DNA from: Streptomyces sp. YS415
GTDB taxonomy: Bacteria > Actinomycetota > Actinomycetes > Streptomycetales > Streptomycetaceae
NCBI RefSeq assembly: GCF_023544665.1
Contig: NZ_JAMJFL010000011.1
Coordinates: forward strand, 62,001-126,000
Length of the DNA: 64,000 nucleotides
Reading direction: 5' to 3'
Both the position numbers and the translations under genes were made by a program. Of this stretch, positions 57,014-64,000 are shown piece by piece (position 1 is the first letter of the stretch; each line of letters opens with the position of its first letter). The notes beneath the pieces are model-generated. The model was not told the DNA's origin. It made no database searches and saw only the letters and a program-made list of their open reading frames with translations.

Positions 57014-58350
57014 GCGTCCACCTTCTTGCTCGCGGTGTCGGCGGCCGGGGCCGGGACAGCGGTCGTACGGGCGGCGCCGCCGCCGGCCCCGCTGAAGTCG
57101 TATGCGGTCTCGGCGTGCTCGGCCTGGTCGATGCCGGCGACTTCCTCGTCCTCGGTGACCCGCATGCCCATGGTCTTGTCGAGGAGGAAGGCGAGGATCG
57201 CGGAGACCACCAGGGAGTAGGCGAGGACCGCGAAGACACCGGCGCACTGCTTCCAGAACTGGTCCAGGCCGCCGCCGTAGAAGAGGCCCTCGACGTCGGA
57301 CTGGCCCTTGCCGGTGGCGAGGAAGCCGACCAGCAGCGAGCCGACGATGCCGCCGACCAGGTGAACGCCGACGACGTCGAGCGAGTCGTCGTAGCCGAGC
57401 TTGTACTTCAGGCCTACGGCCATGGCGCAGAGCAGACCGGCGACGGCACCGACGGCGATGGCACCGAGCGGGGAGACCGCGCCGCCGGCCGGGGTGATGG
57501 CGACCAGACCGGCGACTGCGCCGGAGGCGGCGCCCAGGGTGGTGAACGCGCCGTGGCGGATCTTCTCGTAGAGGAGCCAGGCCAGCATGGCGGCGGCGGT
57601 GGCGACCTGCGTGTTGACGAACATCAGCGCGCCGACGCCGTCGTCGTTGCCGAGCCACGAGCCGGCGTTGAAGCCGAACCAGCCGAACCACAGCAGGCCC
57701 GCGCCGAGCATGACCAGCGGGAGGCTGTGCGGGCGCATCGGGTCGCGCTTGAAGCCGACGCGCTTGCCGATGACGAGGATGACGCCGAGCGCCGCGGCAC
57801 CGGCGTTGATGTGGACGGCCGTACCACCGGCGAAGTCGATCACACCGAGTTCGAAGGCCCAGCCGCCGGCGCCCCAGACCCAGTGCGCGACCGGGAAGTA
57901 GACGATCGTGGCCCACAGGGCGACGAACAGCGCCCAGGCGCCGAACTTCACCCGGTCGGCCAGGGCACCGCTGATCAGGGCGGGCGTGATGATCGCGAAC
58001 ATCAGCTGGAAGACCAGGAAGACGAAGACCGGGATCGTGTAGCCGTCCCACAGCTCCGTCAGGCCGATGTCACTGAGGCCGACCCAGTCCGAGTTCCAGC
58101 CGATGATGCTGCCGGAGTCCGTGCCGAACGCCATGGAGAAGCCGTACAGCACCCACAGGATGGTGACGATCCCCAGGCTGATGAAGCTCATCATCAGCAT
58201 GTTCAGGGTGCTTTTGACACGGACCATGCCTCCGTAGAAGAAGGCCAGACCCGGTGTCATGAGCATCACCAGGGCGGAGCAGATGAGCATGAAGCCTGTG
58301 TTGGCGGCAGAGAGCTCCGTCTCTGCGGCAAGCGTGATGGCTGGTGCCAT
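57010..58350 (-). CDS. amtB: ammonium transporter AmtB
   Basis: 446-aa Amt channel with about eleven membrane segments. It begins FMLICSALVMLMTPGLAFFYGGMVRVKSTLNMLMMSF and has the twin-His region DFAGGTAVHINAGAAALGV; the second His in DDSLDVVGVHLVGGIVGSLL. A hydrophilic C-terminal tail (about 405-446, AYDFSGAGGG) interacts with PII. ATG 58350 with GAGGAGA upstream. First of the amtB-glnK-glnD operon, with GlnR-like boxes 118-165 bp upstream. Confidence 0.97.
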   Translation of the reverse strand: MAPAITLAAETELSAANTGFMLICSALVMLMTPGLAFFYGGMVRVKSTLNMLMMSFISLGIVTILWVLYGFSMAFGTDSGSIIGWNSDWVGLSDIGLTELWDGYTIPVFVFLVFQLMFAIITPALISGALADRVKFGAWALFVALWATIVYFPVAHWVWGAGGWAFELGVIDFAGGTAVHINAGAAALGVILVIGKRVGFKRDPMRPHSLPLVMLGAGLLWFGWFGFNAGSWLGNDDGVGALMFVNTQVATAAAMLAWLLYEKIRHGAFTTLGAASGAVAGLVAITPAGGAVSPLGAIAVGAVAGLLCAMAVGLKYKLGYDDSLDVVGVHLVGGIVGSLLVGFLATGKGQSDVEGLFYGGGLDQFWKQCAGVFAVLAYSLVVSAILAFLLDKTMGMRVTEDEEVAGIDQAEHAETAYDFSGAGGGAARTTAVPAPAADTASKKVDA

Positions 58351-58675
58351 CGGCGTCTCCTCGTCGTTGGTACGGCCCCGTGCGGGCGAAGCCTGAGCGG
58401 ATTGAGGGGTGGGCCGGTTATGCGCCATGAGATTGACGCAGCGCGGTTTCGGTGGAAGCCCCTCGTTGTTTCGCCGCCGTGACGAAGGCGCTGTGGGTGT
58501 TACGCGTCGGTGAACTGCCGGATGGCGGGCACCGCGATCGTTATCGTGGCGCAACCTTCGCAGGAAGGTACGGGCCGGCCGCGGACGGCCTTCCGATGAC
58601 CTGGCATGGGGGAGCCGAGTCGGGCAGTTCGGGAGGGCCGGCCGCGGCCGGGGCTTGGGCGGTGGTGCGGGTGCC
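58351..58675. promoter_or_regulatory. amtB promoter region
   Basis: 325-bp gene-free gap between amtB and the nsdA stop, both on the minus strand. It holds the amtB promoter and GlnR-like boxes near its far end (58468-58514). The stretch after nsdA has GC-rich inverted pieces (GGGCCGGCCGCGG and GCCGGCCG near 58572-58647) but no definite terminator. Confidence 0.55.
58468..58514 (-). promoter_or_regulatory. GlnR-like boxes upstream of amtB
   Basis: On the minus strand GTCAC-GGCGGC-GAAAC (58483 to 58468) matches the Streptomyces GlnR half-site pair gTnAc-n6-GaAAc exactly. A second, TTCAC-CGACGC-GTAAC (58514 to 58499), matches at 8 of 10 fixed positions. The nearer box is 118 bp before amtB. 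GlnR control of amtB-glnK-glnD is established in S. coelicolor. Sites picked by eye. Confidence 0.75.
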
Positions 58676-60166
58676 TCAGACCGCCTCGGCGGTCTCGGGC
58701 AGCTCCACGGCGAGCCGTTCGGTGAGGTCCACGACCTCGCGCAGATCACCGAAATCGCGTACGGCCGTGTCCACCGTTTTTCGGATACGCGTGTTGACGC
58801 GCTCGGAGCGCACCTTCTTGGCGATCGTCATGGCGTCCGTGGCGTACTGCGCGCTCCGCTCGGGCTCGCGCTGGAGCAGGTGCACGGTGGCCATGCCGAT
58901 GAGATTGAGCGCGTAGGACCGCTGGTGCTCGGAGTCCGCGGCGAACAGGTTCACGGCCCGCTGCATCAGCGGCTCGGCGAGTGACGCGTAGGTCGGGCTG
59001 CGGCCGGCGACATAGGCGAGGTCGCGGTAGGAGTGGGAGTTCTCGCCGTAGAGCTCGGCCTCGGAGAAGAAGCGGATCCAGTCGGGGTCGGGCTCGTCCC
59101 ATTCCTCGGCCTCGCCGAAGGTGTCCTCGGCCATCCGCACCGCCCGCTTGCACTTGCCGGGCTGGCCCATGTTGGCGTAGGCGCGGGCCTCCATCGCATA
59201 CAGCATGGACTGGGTGCGCGGGCTCGCGCAGTCGCGGCTGCCGTACTGGGCGAGGTGGACCAGTTCCAGGGCGTCGTCGGGCCTGCCGAGGTGGATCATC
59301 TGACGGCTCATGCTGGAGAGGATGTACGAGCCGAGCGGCCGGTCGCCGGCCTCCTTGGCGGCGTGCAGGGCGAGCACGAAGTACTTCTGCGCGGTGGGCT
59401 GCAGCCCGACGTCGTACGACATCCAGCCGGCCAGCTCGGCGAGTTCGGCGGCGACCTTGAAGAGCTTGCGGGTGGTGGAGTCCGGCTGGGGTTCCTGGAG
59501 GAGGTCGGTCACCTCGTGCAGTTGTCCTACGACCGCCTTGCGGCGCAGGCCGCCGCCGCACTGGGCGTCCCACTGCCGGAACATCACGGTGGTGGACTCC
59601 AGCAGTTCCAGCTCGGGCCTGGAGAGCCGGCCGCGGCGGGCCTGGGCGGGGGGCTCCGGTTCGCTGCGCGGGGCGGCCGGGCCGGGGACGAGCCAGCGCT
59701 GCATGGGCTCGATGAGGGACGGGCCCGCGGACAGGGCCAGCGAGGTCCCGAGGAAGCCGCGCCGCGCCAGCATCAGGTCGCTGCGCGAGAACTCACTGAG
59801 CAGGGCGACGGTCTGCGGGCCAGTCCAGGGCAGGTCGACTCCGGAGACCGAGGGTGCCTGGCGGGCGGCGCGCAGACCGAGGTCCTCGACGGAGACGACA
59901 CAGCCGAACCGCTCGGAGAACAGCTCGGACAGGATCCTCGGGATCGGTTCGCGCGGGTTCTCGCCGTCCAGCCAGCGGCGCACCCGGGAGGTGTCGGTGG
60001 AGATGTGGTTTGCGCCCAACTGGCGGGCCCGCCGGTTGACTTGGCGGGCGAGCTCGCCCTTCGACCAGCCGCTGCGCACGAACCAGGACGTGAGCAGCTC
60101 GTTCGGGCGCTTGTCAGCGTGCGTCGCGCTTCCGGCGCTCGTGTCGCTTCCGCTGTTGCCGCTCAC
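58676..60166 (-). CDS. nsdA: NsdA-like negative regulator of differentiation
   Basis: 496-aa cytoplasmic protein. The N-terminal ~100 residues hold an HTH-like region (RSGWSKGELARQVNRRARQLGANHISTDTSRVRRWLDGENPREPIPRILSELFSERFG). Middle and C-terminal parts are helical repeats of TPR character (about 230-490; ALELVHLAQYGSRDCASPRTQSMLYAMEARAYANMGQPGKCKRAVRMAED). In S. coelicolor nsdA (SCO5582) disruption increases sporulation and antibiotic production. The gene lies beside amtB as there. GTG 60166 preferred over an in-frame ATG-like codon at 60211. Confidence 0.9.
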   Translation of the reverse strand: MSGNSGSDTSAGSATHADKRPNELLTSWFVRSGWSKGELARQVNRRARQLGANHISTDTSRVRRWLDGENPREPIPRILSELFSERFGCVVSVEDLGLRAARQAPSVSGVDLPWTGPQTVALLSEFSRSDLMLARRGFLGTSLALSAGPSLIEPMQRWLVPGPAAPRSEPEPPAQARRGRLSRPELELLESTTVMFRQWDAQCGGGLRRKAVVGQLHEVTDLLQEPQPDSTTRKLFKVAAELAELAGWMSYDVGLQPTAQKYFVLALHAAKEAGDRPLGSYILSSMSRQMIHLGRPDDALELVHLAQYGSRDCASPRTQSMLYAMEARAYANMGQPGKCKRAVRMAEDTFGEAEEWDEPDPDWIRFFSEAELYGENSHSYRDLAYVAGRSPTYASLAEPLMQRAVNLFAADSEHQRSYALNLIGMATVHLLQREPERSAQYATDAMTIAKKVRSERVNTRIRKTVDTAVRDFGDLREVVDLTERLAVELPETAEAV

Positions 60167-60624
60167 TGGAACGCCCCCATCCCTTGGACCACTTGTCACC
60201 GAGTGCGCCAAGCCCTATCAGAATGCCGGTAAATACGGCTGCCCGTCCGGTAGTTCTCACCCTTCGAACGAGAGGCCGAGTTGCCTCCGGCATACCCGCA
60301 AGTGCATGTGCCCCCAGGACTCGTGCACTCAAAGTAATCCTACGATCACCCGTCCAGCCACGGCGATCCCGGAAACGCCACCATTCGCCACCCCTTCGAA
60401 TGAACTCCCGGTCGGCTCCACACGATTCACTTGACAGAGGACGACCGGCAGTGGGCGGAGCGATGCACTCAGGGGCGCGCACCACCGGGTGCACGACCCA
60501 GGACGCTTCAAAGCGCCGCTTCGGGTGTGTGGAGCCGGGCCGGAGAAGGCACAAGGTGAATACAGAGGGTCACGTTCCGCATCCGCGTCGTAACCAGAGG
60601 CGCGCCGGACCCGTTGGAGGGGGC
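60167..60624. promoter_or_regulatory. divergent intergenic region of nsdA and the PrimPol-like gene
   Basis: 458 bp with no supportable gene; long open frames here are Arg/Pro shadows. It is AT-richer than its surroundings, with stretches such as GCCGGTAAATACGG and AAAGTAATCC. AGTGCA and TGCACT form a 6-bp inverted repeat about 17 bp apart near 60302-60330. TTGACA at about 60434 lacks a matching -10. Confidence 0.5.
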
Positions 60625-61281
60625 ATGGGCTTCACGATCGCCGGCATCCGCGAGATCCGCTCCGGCACGCGCCGACGCGGCCGTTCGTCGGAGTGCACCG
60701 CCGTCGCCGAGTTCACCGGTCTGTGGGGATGGGACGTGGTGCCGGGCGCCCGTGCGGCGGCGGGCGACTGCTCCTGCGGCCGCGCCGACTGCCGTGAACC
60801 GGGCGCCCACCCGCTGCACTTCGCGCCCCGGGTCCCGGCCGGCGCCACGCTCGACGAGGTGTCCCGCATCTGGTCCGAGTGCCCGGGCGCCGCGGTGATG
60901 CTGGCCGTCGGCCGGGCATTCGACGTGATCGAGGTGGCCGAGCCCGCCGGGCGCCGCGCCCTGGCCCGCCTGGAGCGGATGGGGCTGCCCCTCGGCCCGG
61001 TCACCGCCACCCCCGACGGCCGCGCCCACTTCTTCGTCGCCCCCGGCTCCGCCGCCGAACTCCCCGCGCTCCTCTACCGCATGGGCTGGGACGACCCGGC
61101 CTCCCTCGACCTGCGCGGCCTCGGCCCCGGTACGTACATCACGGCCCCGCCCTCCGACCGCGGCGGCCTCGGCCCGGTGCGCTGGCTGCGCTCCCCCGCG
61201 CTGGACTCGGCCACCAAGCCCCCGGCGGCACGCCTGCTGCTCGGCACCCTGGCATACGTGGCACACCGCTCCCGGGCATAG
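60625..61281 (+). CDS. bifunctional DNA primase/polymerase-N-like protein
   Basis: 218-aa cytoplasmic protein with the N-terminal domain of bifunctional DNA primase/polymerases, but no helicase part. The Cys/His motif CSCGRADCREPGAHP is at about 50-64. GRAFDVIEVAEPAG carries the candidate metal Asp, and HFFVAPGSAA, GPGTYITAPPSDRGGLGPVRWL follow. These shorter forms are widespread in Streptomyces and not shown to synthesise DNA. A shorter relative is at 3823-4269. ATG 60625 with GGAGGGG 5 nt upstream. Confidence 0.82.
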   Translation: MGFTIAGIREIRSGTRRRGRSSECTAVAEFTGLWGWDVVPGARAAAGDCSCGRADCREPGAHPLHFAPRVPAGATLDEVSRIWSECPGAAVMLAVGRAFDVIEVAEPAGRRALARLERMGLPLGPVTATPDGRAHFFVAPGSAAELPALLYRMGWDDPASLDLRGLGPGTYITAPPSDRGGLGPVRWLRSPALDSATKPPAARLLLGTLAYVAHRSRA

Positions 61282-61656
61282 CCGACGCGGGTCAGTCACG
61301 GACCGCGGGCGCGACGGCTCGCGTCACCAACGGGCCATGGACGCAATGGCTCGCGTCACCCACGAGCCCCGGGCTCAACGGCTGGCATCACGTACCGGCC
61401 CCAGACACCCTCGGGTCACCTCGCCACCGGCCCCAGACACGACCGGCTGGCGTCACCCACCAGCCTCGGGCACAACCGGCCCGACTCCACCACCGGCTTC
61501 AGGCACCCTCGGCTCGCCTCACCCACCGGCTCCAGACCCCCTCGACAGCCTCACCCACAAGCCCCGGCCCCACCCCCGCCCCCGCCCCCGCCAAAACAGA
61601 GCGCCCGCCTCCCGGAGTGACCTCCGAGGGCGGGCGCTTCTTCGGACTCGGCGGAA
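61282..61656. repeat. gene-free region with degenerate ~32/33-bp tandem repeat
   Basis: From about 61316 to 61572 at least seven or eight imperfect copies with 32-33-bp period follow one another. Each begins like GGCTCGCGTCACC and continues to CACCGGCCCCAGACACC-like sequence. Copies differ by several substitutions, so no spacer structure. The rest is a C-rich stretch and the ftsY terminator. Confidence 0.75.
61601..61637 (-). terminator. intrinsic terminator after ftsY
   Basis: GCGCCCGCC (61601-61609) pairs with GGCGGGCGC (61629-61637), 9 bp. On the minus strand the stem is followed by TCTGTTTTGG, a reasonable U-tract. It begins about 20 bp past the ftsY stop. Confidence 0.85.
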
Positions 61657-62865
61657 TCACTCGCCGATAAGGGCGTCAACGAACGCCTCCGGCTCGAACG
61701 GCGCCAGATCGTCCGCGCCCTCGCCCAGACCGATCAGCTTGACCGGCACGCCCAGCTCCCGCTGAACGGCGATCACGATGCCGCCCTTGGCCGTCCCGTC
61801 CAGCTTGGTCAGGACGATGCCGGTGATGGCGACGACCTCGGCGAAGACGCGGGCCTGCACGAGGCCGTTCTGCCCGGTGGTCGCGTCCAGCACGAGCAGC
61901 ACCTCGTCGAGCGGCGCGTGCTTCTCCACGACCCGCTTGACCTTGCCGAGCTCGTCCATGAGGCCGGTCTTGGTGTGCAGCCGGCCCGCGGTGTCGATGA
62001 GGACGACGTCGGAGCCCAGCTCCTTGCCCTCCTTGACCGCGTCGAAGGCAACGGAAGCGGGGTCGCCGCCCTCCGGCCCGCGCACGGTGTGGGCGCCGAC
62101 CCGCTCGCCCCAGGTCTGGAGCTGATCCGCGGCGGCGGCCCGGAAGGTGTCGGCGGCACCGAGGACCACGGTGTTGCCGTCCGCGACCAGGACCCGGGCG
62201 AGCTTGCCGGTGGTCGTGGTCTTGCCGGTGCCGTTGACCCCGACGACCATCACGATGCCGGGCTTGCGGCCCTCCGGCTCCGTCTTCACGGTCCGGTCCA
62301 GATCGGTGCCGACCAGCTTCAGCAGCTCCTCGCGCAGCAGGCCGCGCAGCTCCTGGGGGGTCCGGGTGCCGAGCACCCTGACCCGCTCGCGCAGGCTTTC
62401 GACCAGCTCCTGGGTGGGCTGCACGCCGACGTCGGCGGTGATCAGGATGTCCTCGATCTCCTCCCAGGTGTCGTCGTCCAGGTGCTCGCGCGAGAGCAGC
62501 GTGAGCAGGCCCTTGCCGAGTGCGTTCTGGGAGCGGGACAGACGGGCGCGCAGCCGCACGAGGCGACCCGCGGTGGGCTCCGGGACCTCGATGACGGTCG
62601 GCGGGAGCTCTTCGATTACGGGCGGTTCCTCGACGGCGGTGGCCGGTCCGCCGGGGAGATCCACCTCCTCTATGGTCCGGCGCGGTTCGTCGCGCGGCGT
62701 CTCGGCCTCGTCGCCGACGTGCGGCTCGGCCGGAGGGGCGGTGATGTCGGGCGCTGCGGGGGGCGGCGGGGGCAGCTGCTTCTTGCGCCGGCTGCCGACC
62801 ACGAGCCCGCCGAGCGTGCCGAGCAGGACCACGGCGATGACTACAGCAAGGATGACGATGTCCAT
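61657..62865 (-). CDS. ftsY: signal recognition particle receptor FtsY
   Basis: 402-aa GTPase receptor for SRP. The N-terminus is a membrane segment (MDIVILAVVIAVVLLGTLGGLVVG), then an acidic/Pro-rich A domain (about 30-100). NG domain: RLSRSQNALGKGLLTLLSREHLDDDTWEEIEDILITADV, G1 GVNGTGKTTTTGKLA, DTFRAAAADQL, DTAGRLHTK and LTKLDGTAKGG. ATG 62865 chosen because the family begins there; the frame is open to 62922. Partner Ffh is at 52563-54116. Confidence 0.97.
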   Translation of the reverse strand: MDIVILAVVIAVVLLGTLGGLVVGSRRKKQLPPPPPAAPDITAPPAEPHVGDEAETPRDEPRRTIEEVDLPGGPATAVEEPPVIEELPPTVIEVPEPTAGRLVRLRARLSRSQNALGKGLLTLLSREHLDDDTWEEIEDILITADVGVQPTQELVESLRERVRVLGTRTPQELRGLLREELLKLVGTDLDRTVKTEPEGRKPGIVMVVGVNGTGKTTTTGKLARVLVADGNTVVLGAADTFRAAAADQLQTWGERVGAHTVRGPEGGDPASVAFDAVKEGKELGSDVVLIDTAGRLHTKTGLMDELGKVKRVVEKHAPLDEVLLVLDATTGQNGLVQARVFAEVVAITGIVLTKLDGTAKGGIVIAVQRELGVPVKLIGLGEGADDLAPFEPEAFVDALIGE

Positions 62866-62970
62866 AACCCGACCAGTATCAGTCATGGAGGGGGGAGACA
62901 CCCCTCTGGATGTCTGACACACCGTCAGCTAACGTCCGCCTTCACAGCCGCCCGGCGAAGGGGGACCCGC

Positions 62971-63942
62971 ATGCCCGTCACGGTCGTACGCTTCAACCTC
63001 GTCGAGCCCGACGCCACCCCCGCCTCGCTCGCCGCCCGCTACGCGGCGGCCCTGGACATGGCCCGGTACGCCGACGAGCACGGCGTCACCACGGTGCAGA
63101 CCGAGGAGCACCACGGCGCCGCGAACAACTGGCTGCCCTCCCCCTTCACCTTCGCCGGCGCGGTGTTCGGCGCGACCCGGCGGATCGCCGTGACGGTCTC
63201 GGCGGTGATCGGCCCGCTGCACGAACCGCTGCGGCTCGCCGAGGACATCGCCGTACTGGACCTGATCAGCGGCGGCCGTCTGGTGACGGTCGCGGGGATC
63301 GGGTACCGGCCCGAGGAGTACGCGCTGTTCGACGTGGACTGGCAGCGGCGCGGCCGGCTCCAGGACGAGCTGCTGGAGACGCTGCTGAAGGCCTGGACCG
63401 GCGAGGAGTTCGTGTACCGGGGGCGTCCGGTACGGGTCACCCCGCGCCCCTTCACCGAGCCGCATCCCCTGCTGCTGGTCGGCGGTTCCTCGAAGGCCGC
63501 CGCGCGCCGGGCCGCCCGCCTCGGCCTGCCGTTCTTCCCCAGCGCGCACCTGCCGGAGCTGGAGGCGTACTACAAGGAGCGGCTCATCGAGTACGGCACC
63601 GAGGGCTGGACCATGATGCCGGCCGCCGAGACGCCGCTGCTGCATCTCGCCGAGGACCCGGACCGGGTCTGGGAGCGGTACGGCCGGCACTTCCTGCACG
63701 AAGCACGGACGTACGCCTCCTGGCAGTCCGGCGGCATCCGCTCGGCCGTGCGGTCGGCGGCCACGACGGTGGACGAGCTGCGCGCGGAGGGCGTGTACCG
63801 GGTGCTCACCCCCGAGCAGTGCGTGACGCAGGGCCTGGACAGCCTCGTCCTGCATCCGCTGTGCGGCGGGATGCCGCCGGAGGAGGGCCTGCGCAGTCTG
63901 CGGCTGCTGTGCGAAGACGTGCTGCCCCGGCTCAAGGACTGA
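62971..63942 (+). CDS. LLM-class flavin-dependent oxidoreductase
   Basis: 323-aa luciferase-like TIM-barrel protein using FMN or F420. It shows EEHHGAANNWLPSPFTFAGAVFGATRRIAVTVSAVIGPLHEPLRLAEDIAVLDLISGGRLVTVAGIGYRPEEYALF, a strong LLM start, and LLVGGSSKAAARRAARLGLPFFP in the second half. The cofactor cannot be told. ATG 62971 has GAAGGGGGA upstream; a longer open frame to 61918 is a shadow of ftsY. The stop codon is inside a 21-bp terminator stem. Confidence 0.9.
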   Translation: MPVTVVRFNLVEPDATPASLAARYAAALDMARYADEHGVTTVQTEEHHGAANNWLPSPFTFAGAVFGATRRIAVTVSAVIGPLHEPLRLAEDIAVLDLISGGRLVTVAGIGYRPEEYALFDVDWQRRGRLQDELLETLLKAWTGEEFVYRGRPVRVTPRPFTEPHPLLLVGGSSKAAARRAARLGLPFFPSAHLPELEAYYKERLIEYGTEGWTMMPAAETPLLHLAEDPDRVWERYGRHFLHEARTYASWQSGGIRSAVRSAATTVDELRAEGVYRVLTPEQCVTQGLDSLVLHPLCGGMPPEEGLRSLRLLCEDVLPRLKD

Positions 63943-63960
63943 GCCGGGGCAGCACGTCTT
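63914..63960 (+). terminator. terminator stem that includes the end of the LLM gene
   Basis: Perfect 21-bp arms (63914-63934 and 63940-63960) with a 5-nt loop AGGAC. The left arm is the last coding part of the LLM gene and the TGA stop (63940-63942) starts the right arm. The 3' flank is TCACG, no U-tract. Confidence 0.85.
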
Positions 63961-64000
63961 TCACGAGACGAGGAGAGGGGCAGCGGGGACTTGGCCCTTC
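63961..64000. other. window end, no feature seen
   Basis: The last 40 bp after the terminator show no start, stop or motif I can assign. Confidence 0.5.

Noticed and set aside
54140..57220. 1026-codon open frame on the plus strand
   Set aside because: Antisense shadow of glnD, glnK and amtB; no start signal or recognisable motif.
60184..60624. N-terminal extension of the PrimPol-like gene by 147 codons
   Set aside because: The added part is Arg/Pro/Ser-rich without similarity, and ATG 60625 has a strong ribosome site.

Overview
The window is a stretch of Streptomyces chromosome, read from its core rather than an arm. The DNA is very GC-rich with GC-biased third codon positions, starts are often GTG (once TTG), and it carries the actinomycete developmental genes whiG and nsdA, four adjacent type I signal peptidases, a GlnD/GlnK/AmtB nitrogen block and a sortase-type LAETG surface protein. 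From memory the gene order follows the S. coelicolor interval around SCO5580-SCO5676. I could not run a search, so gene names rest on motifs, length and context. No transposon, prophage, rRNA, tRNA or CRISPR array was seen.

Left part (1-19.6 kb): polyamine and GABA catabolism. A truncated GABA aminotransferase (gabT) opens the window. A minus-strand operon follows: aldehyde dehydrogenase, potD, potA, potB, potC, a PuuB-like FAD amine oxidase, and a small PrimPol-fold-like protein. A second module at 16-19.5 kb has another aldehyde dehydrogenase, diverging from an Lrp/AsnC regulator and a class III aminotransferase. Together these can import polyamines, oxidise or transaminate them to aminoaldehydes, oxidise those to GABA-type acids and pass the nitrogen on. 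Interspersed are a secreted GH18 chitinase with a DasR-type operator, a PAP2 phosphatase, a NADAR protein, an adenosine/aminodeoxyfutalosine deaminase, a GDPD and small membrane proteins.

Middle (19.6-35.2 kb): an ABC exporter pair, a VOC protein, a LOG-type protein and the LAETG surface protein with a near-consensus promoter. Next is a thiamine ABC transporter (thiB-thiP-thiQ) behind a clear TPP riboswitch. Then come rlmN, an SRPBCC protein and the translation/lipid/nucleotide block rpsB-tsf-pyrH-frr-cdsA.

Right part (35.3-64 kb): an M23-like secreted protein, TetR regulator, whiG (sporulation sigma factor), dprA, yifB, yraN, a DUF2469 gene, a Nudix gene, sipZ/Y/X/W, rplS, trmD, rimM, khpA and rpsP. 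A SprT-like protein, an archaeal/eukaryotic-type prolyl-tRNA synthetase, a methyltransferase and a lipoprotein follow. The end holds ffh, glnD-glnK-amtB with GlnR-like boxes, nsdA, a PrimPol-N-like protein, ftsY and a luciferase-like oxidoreductase.

The least ordinary signals are non-coding: degenerate ~32-bp tandem arrays at 12.3-12.65 kb and 61.3-61.57 kb, a hairpin burying a ribosome binding site at 4.3 kb, a nested terminator with a duplicated arm at 24.36-24.46 kb, and a 21-bp terminator stem spanning a stop codon at 63.9 kb. I found no clear evidence of a wholly new multi-gene system.
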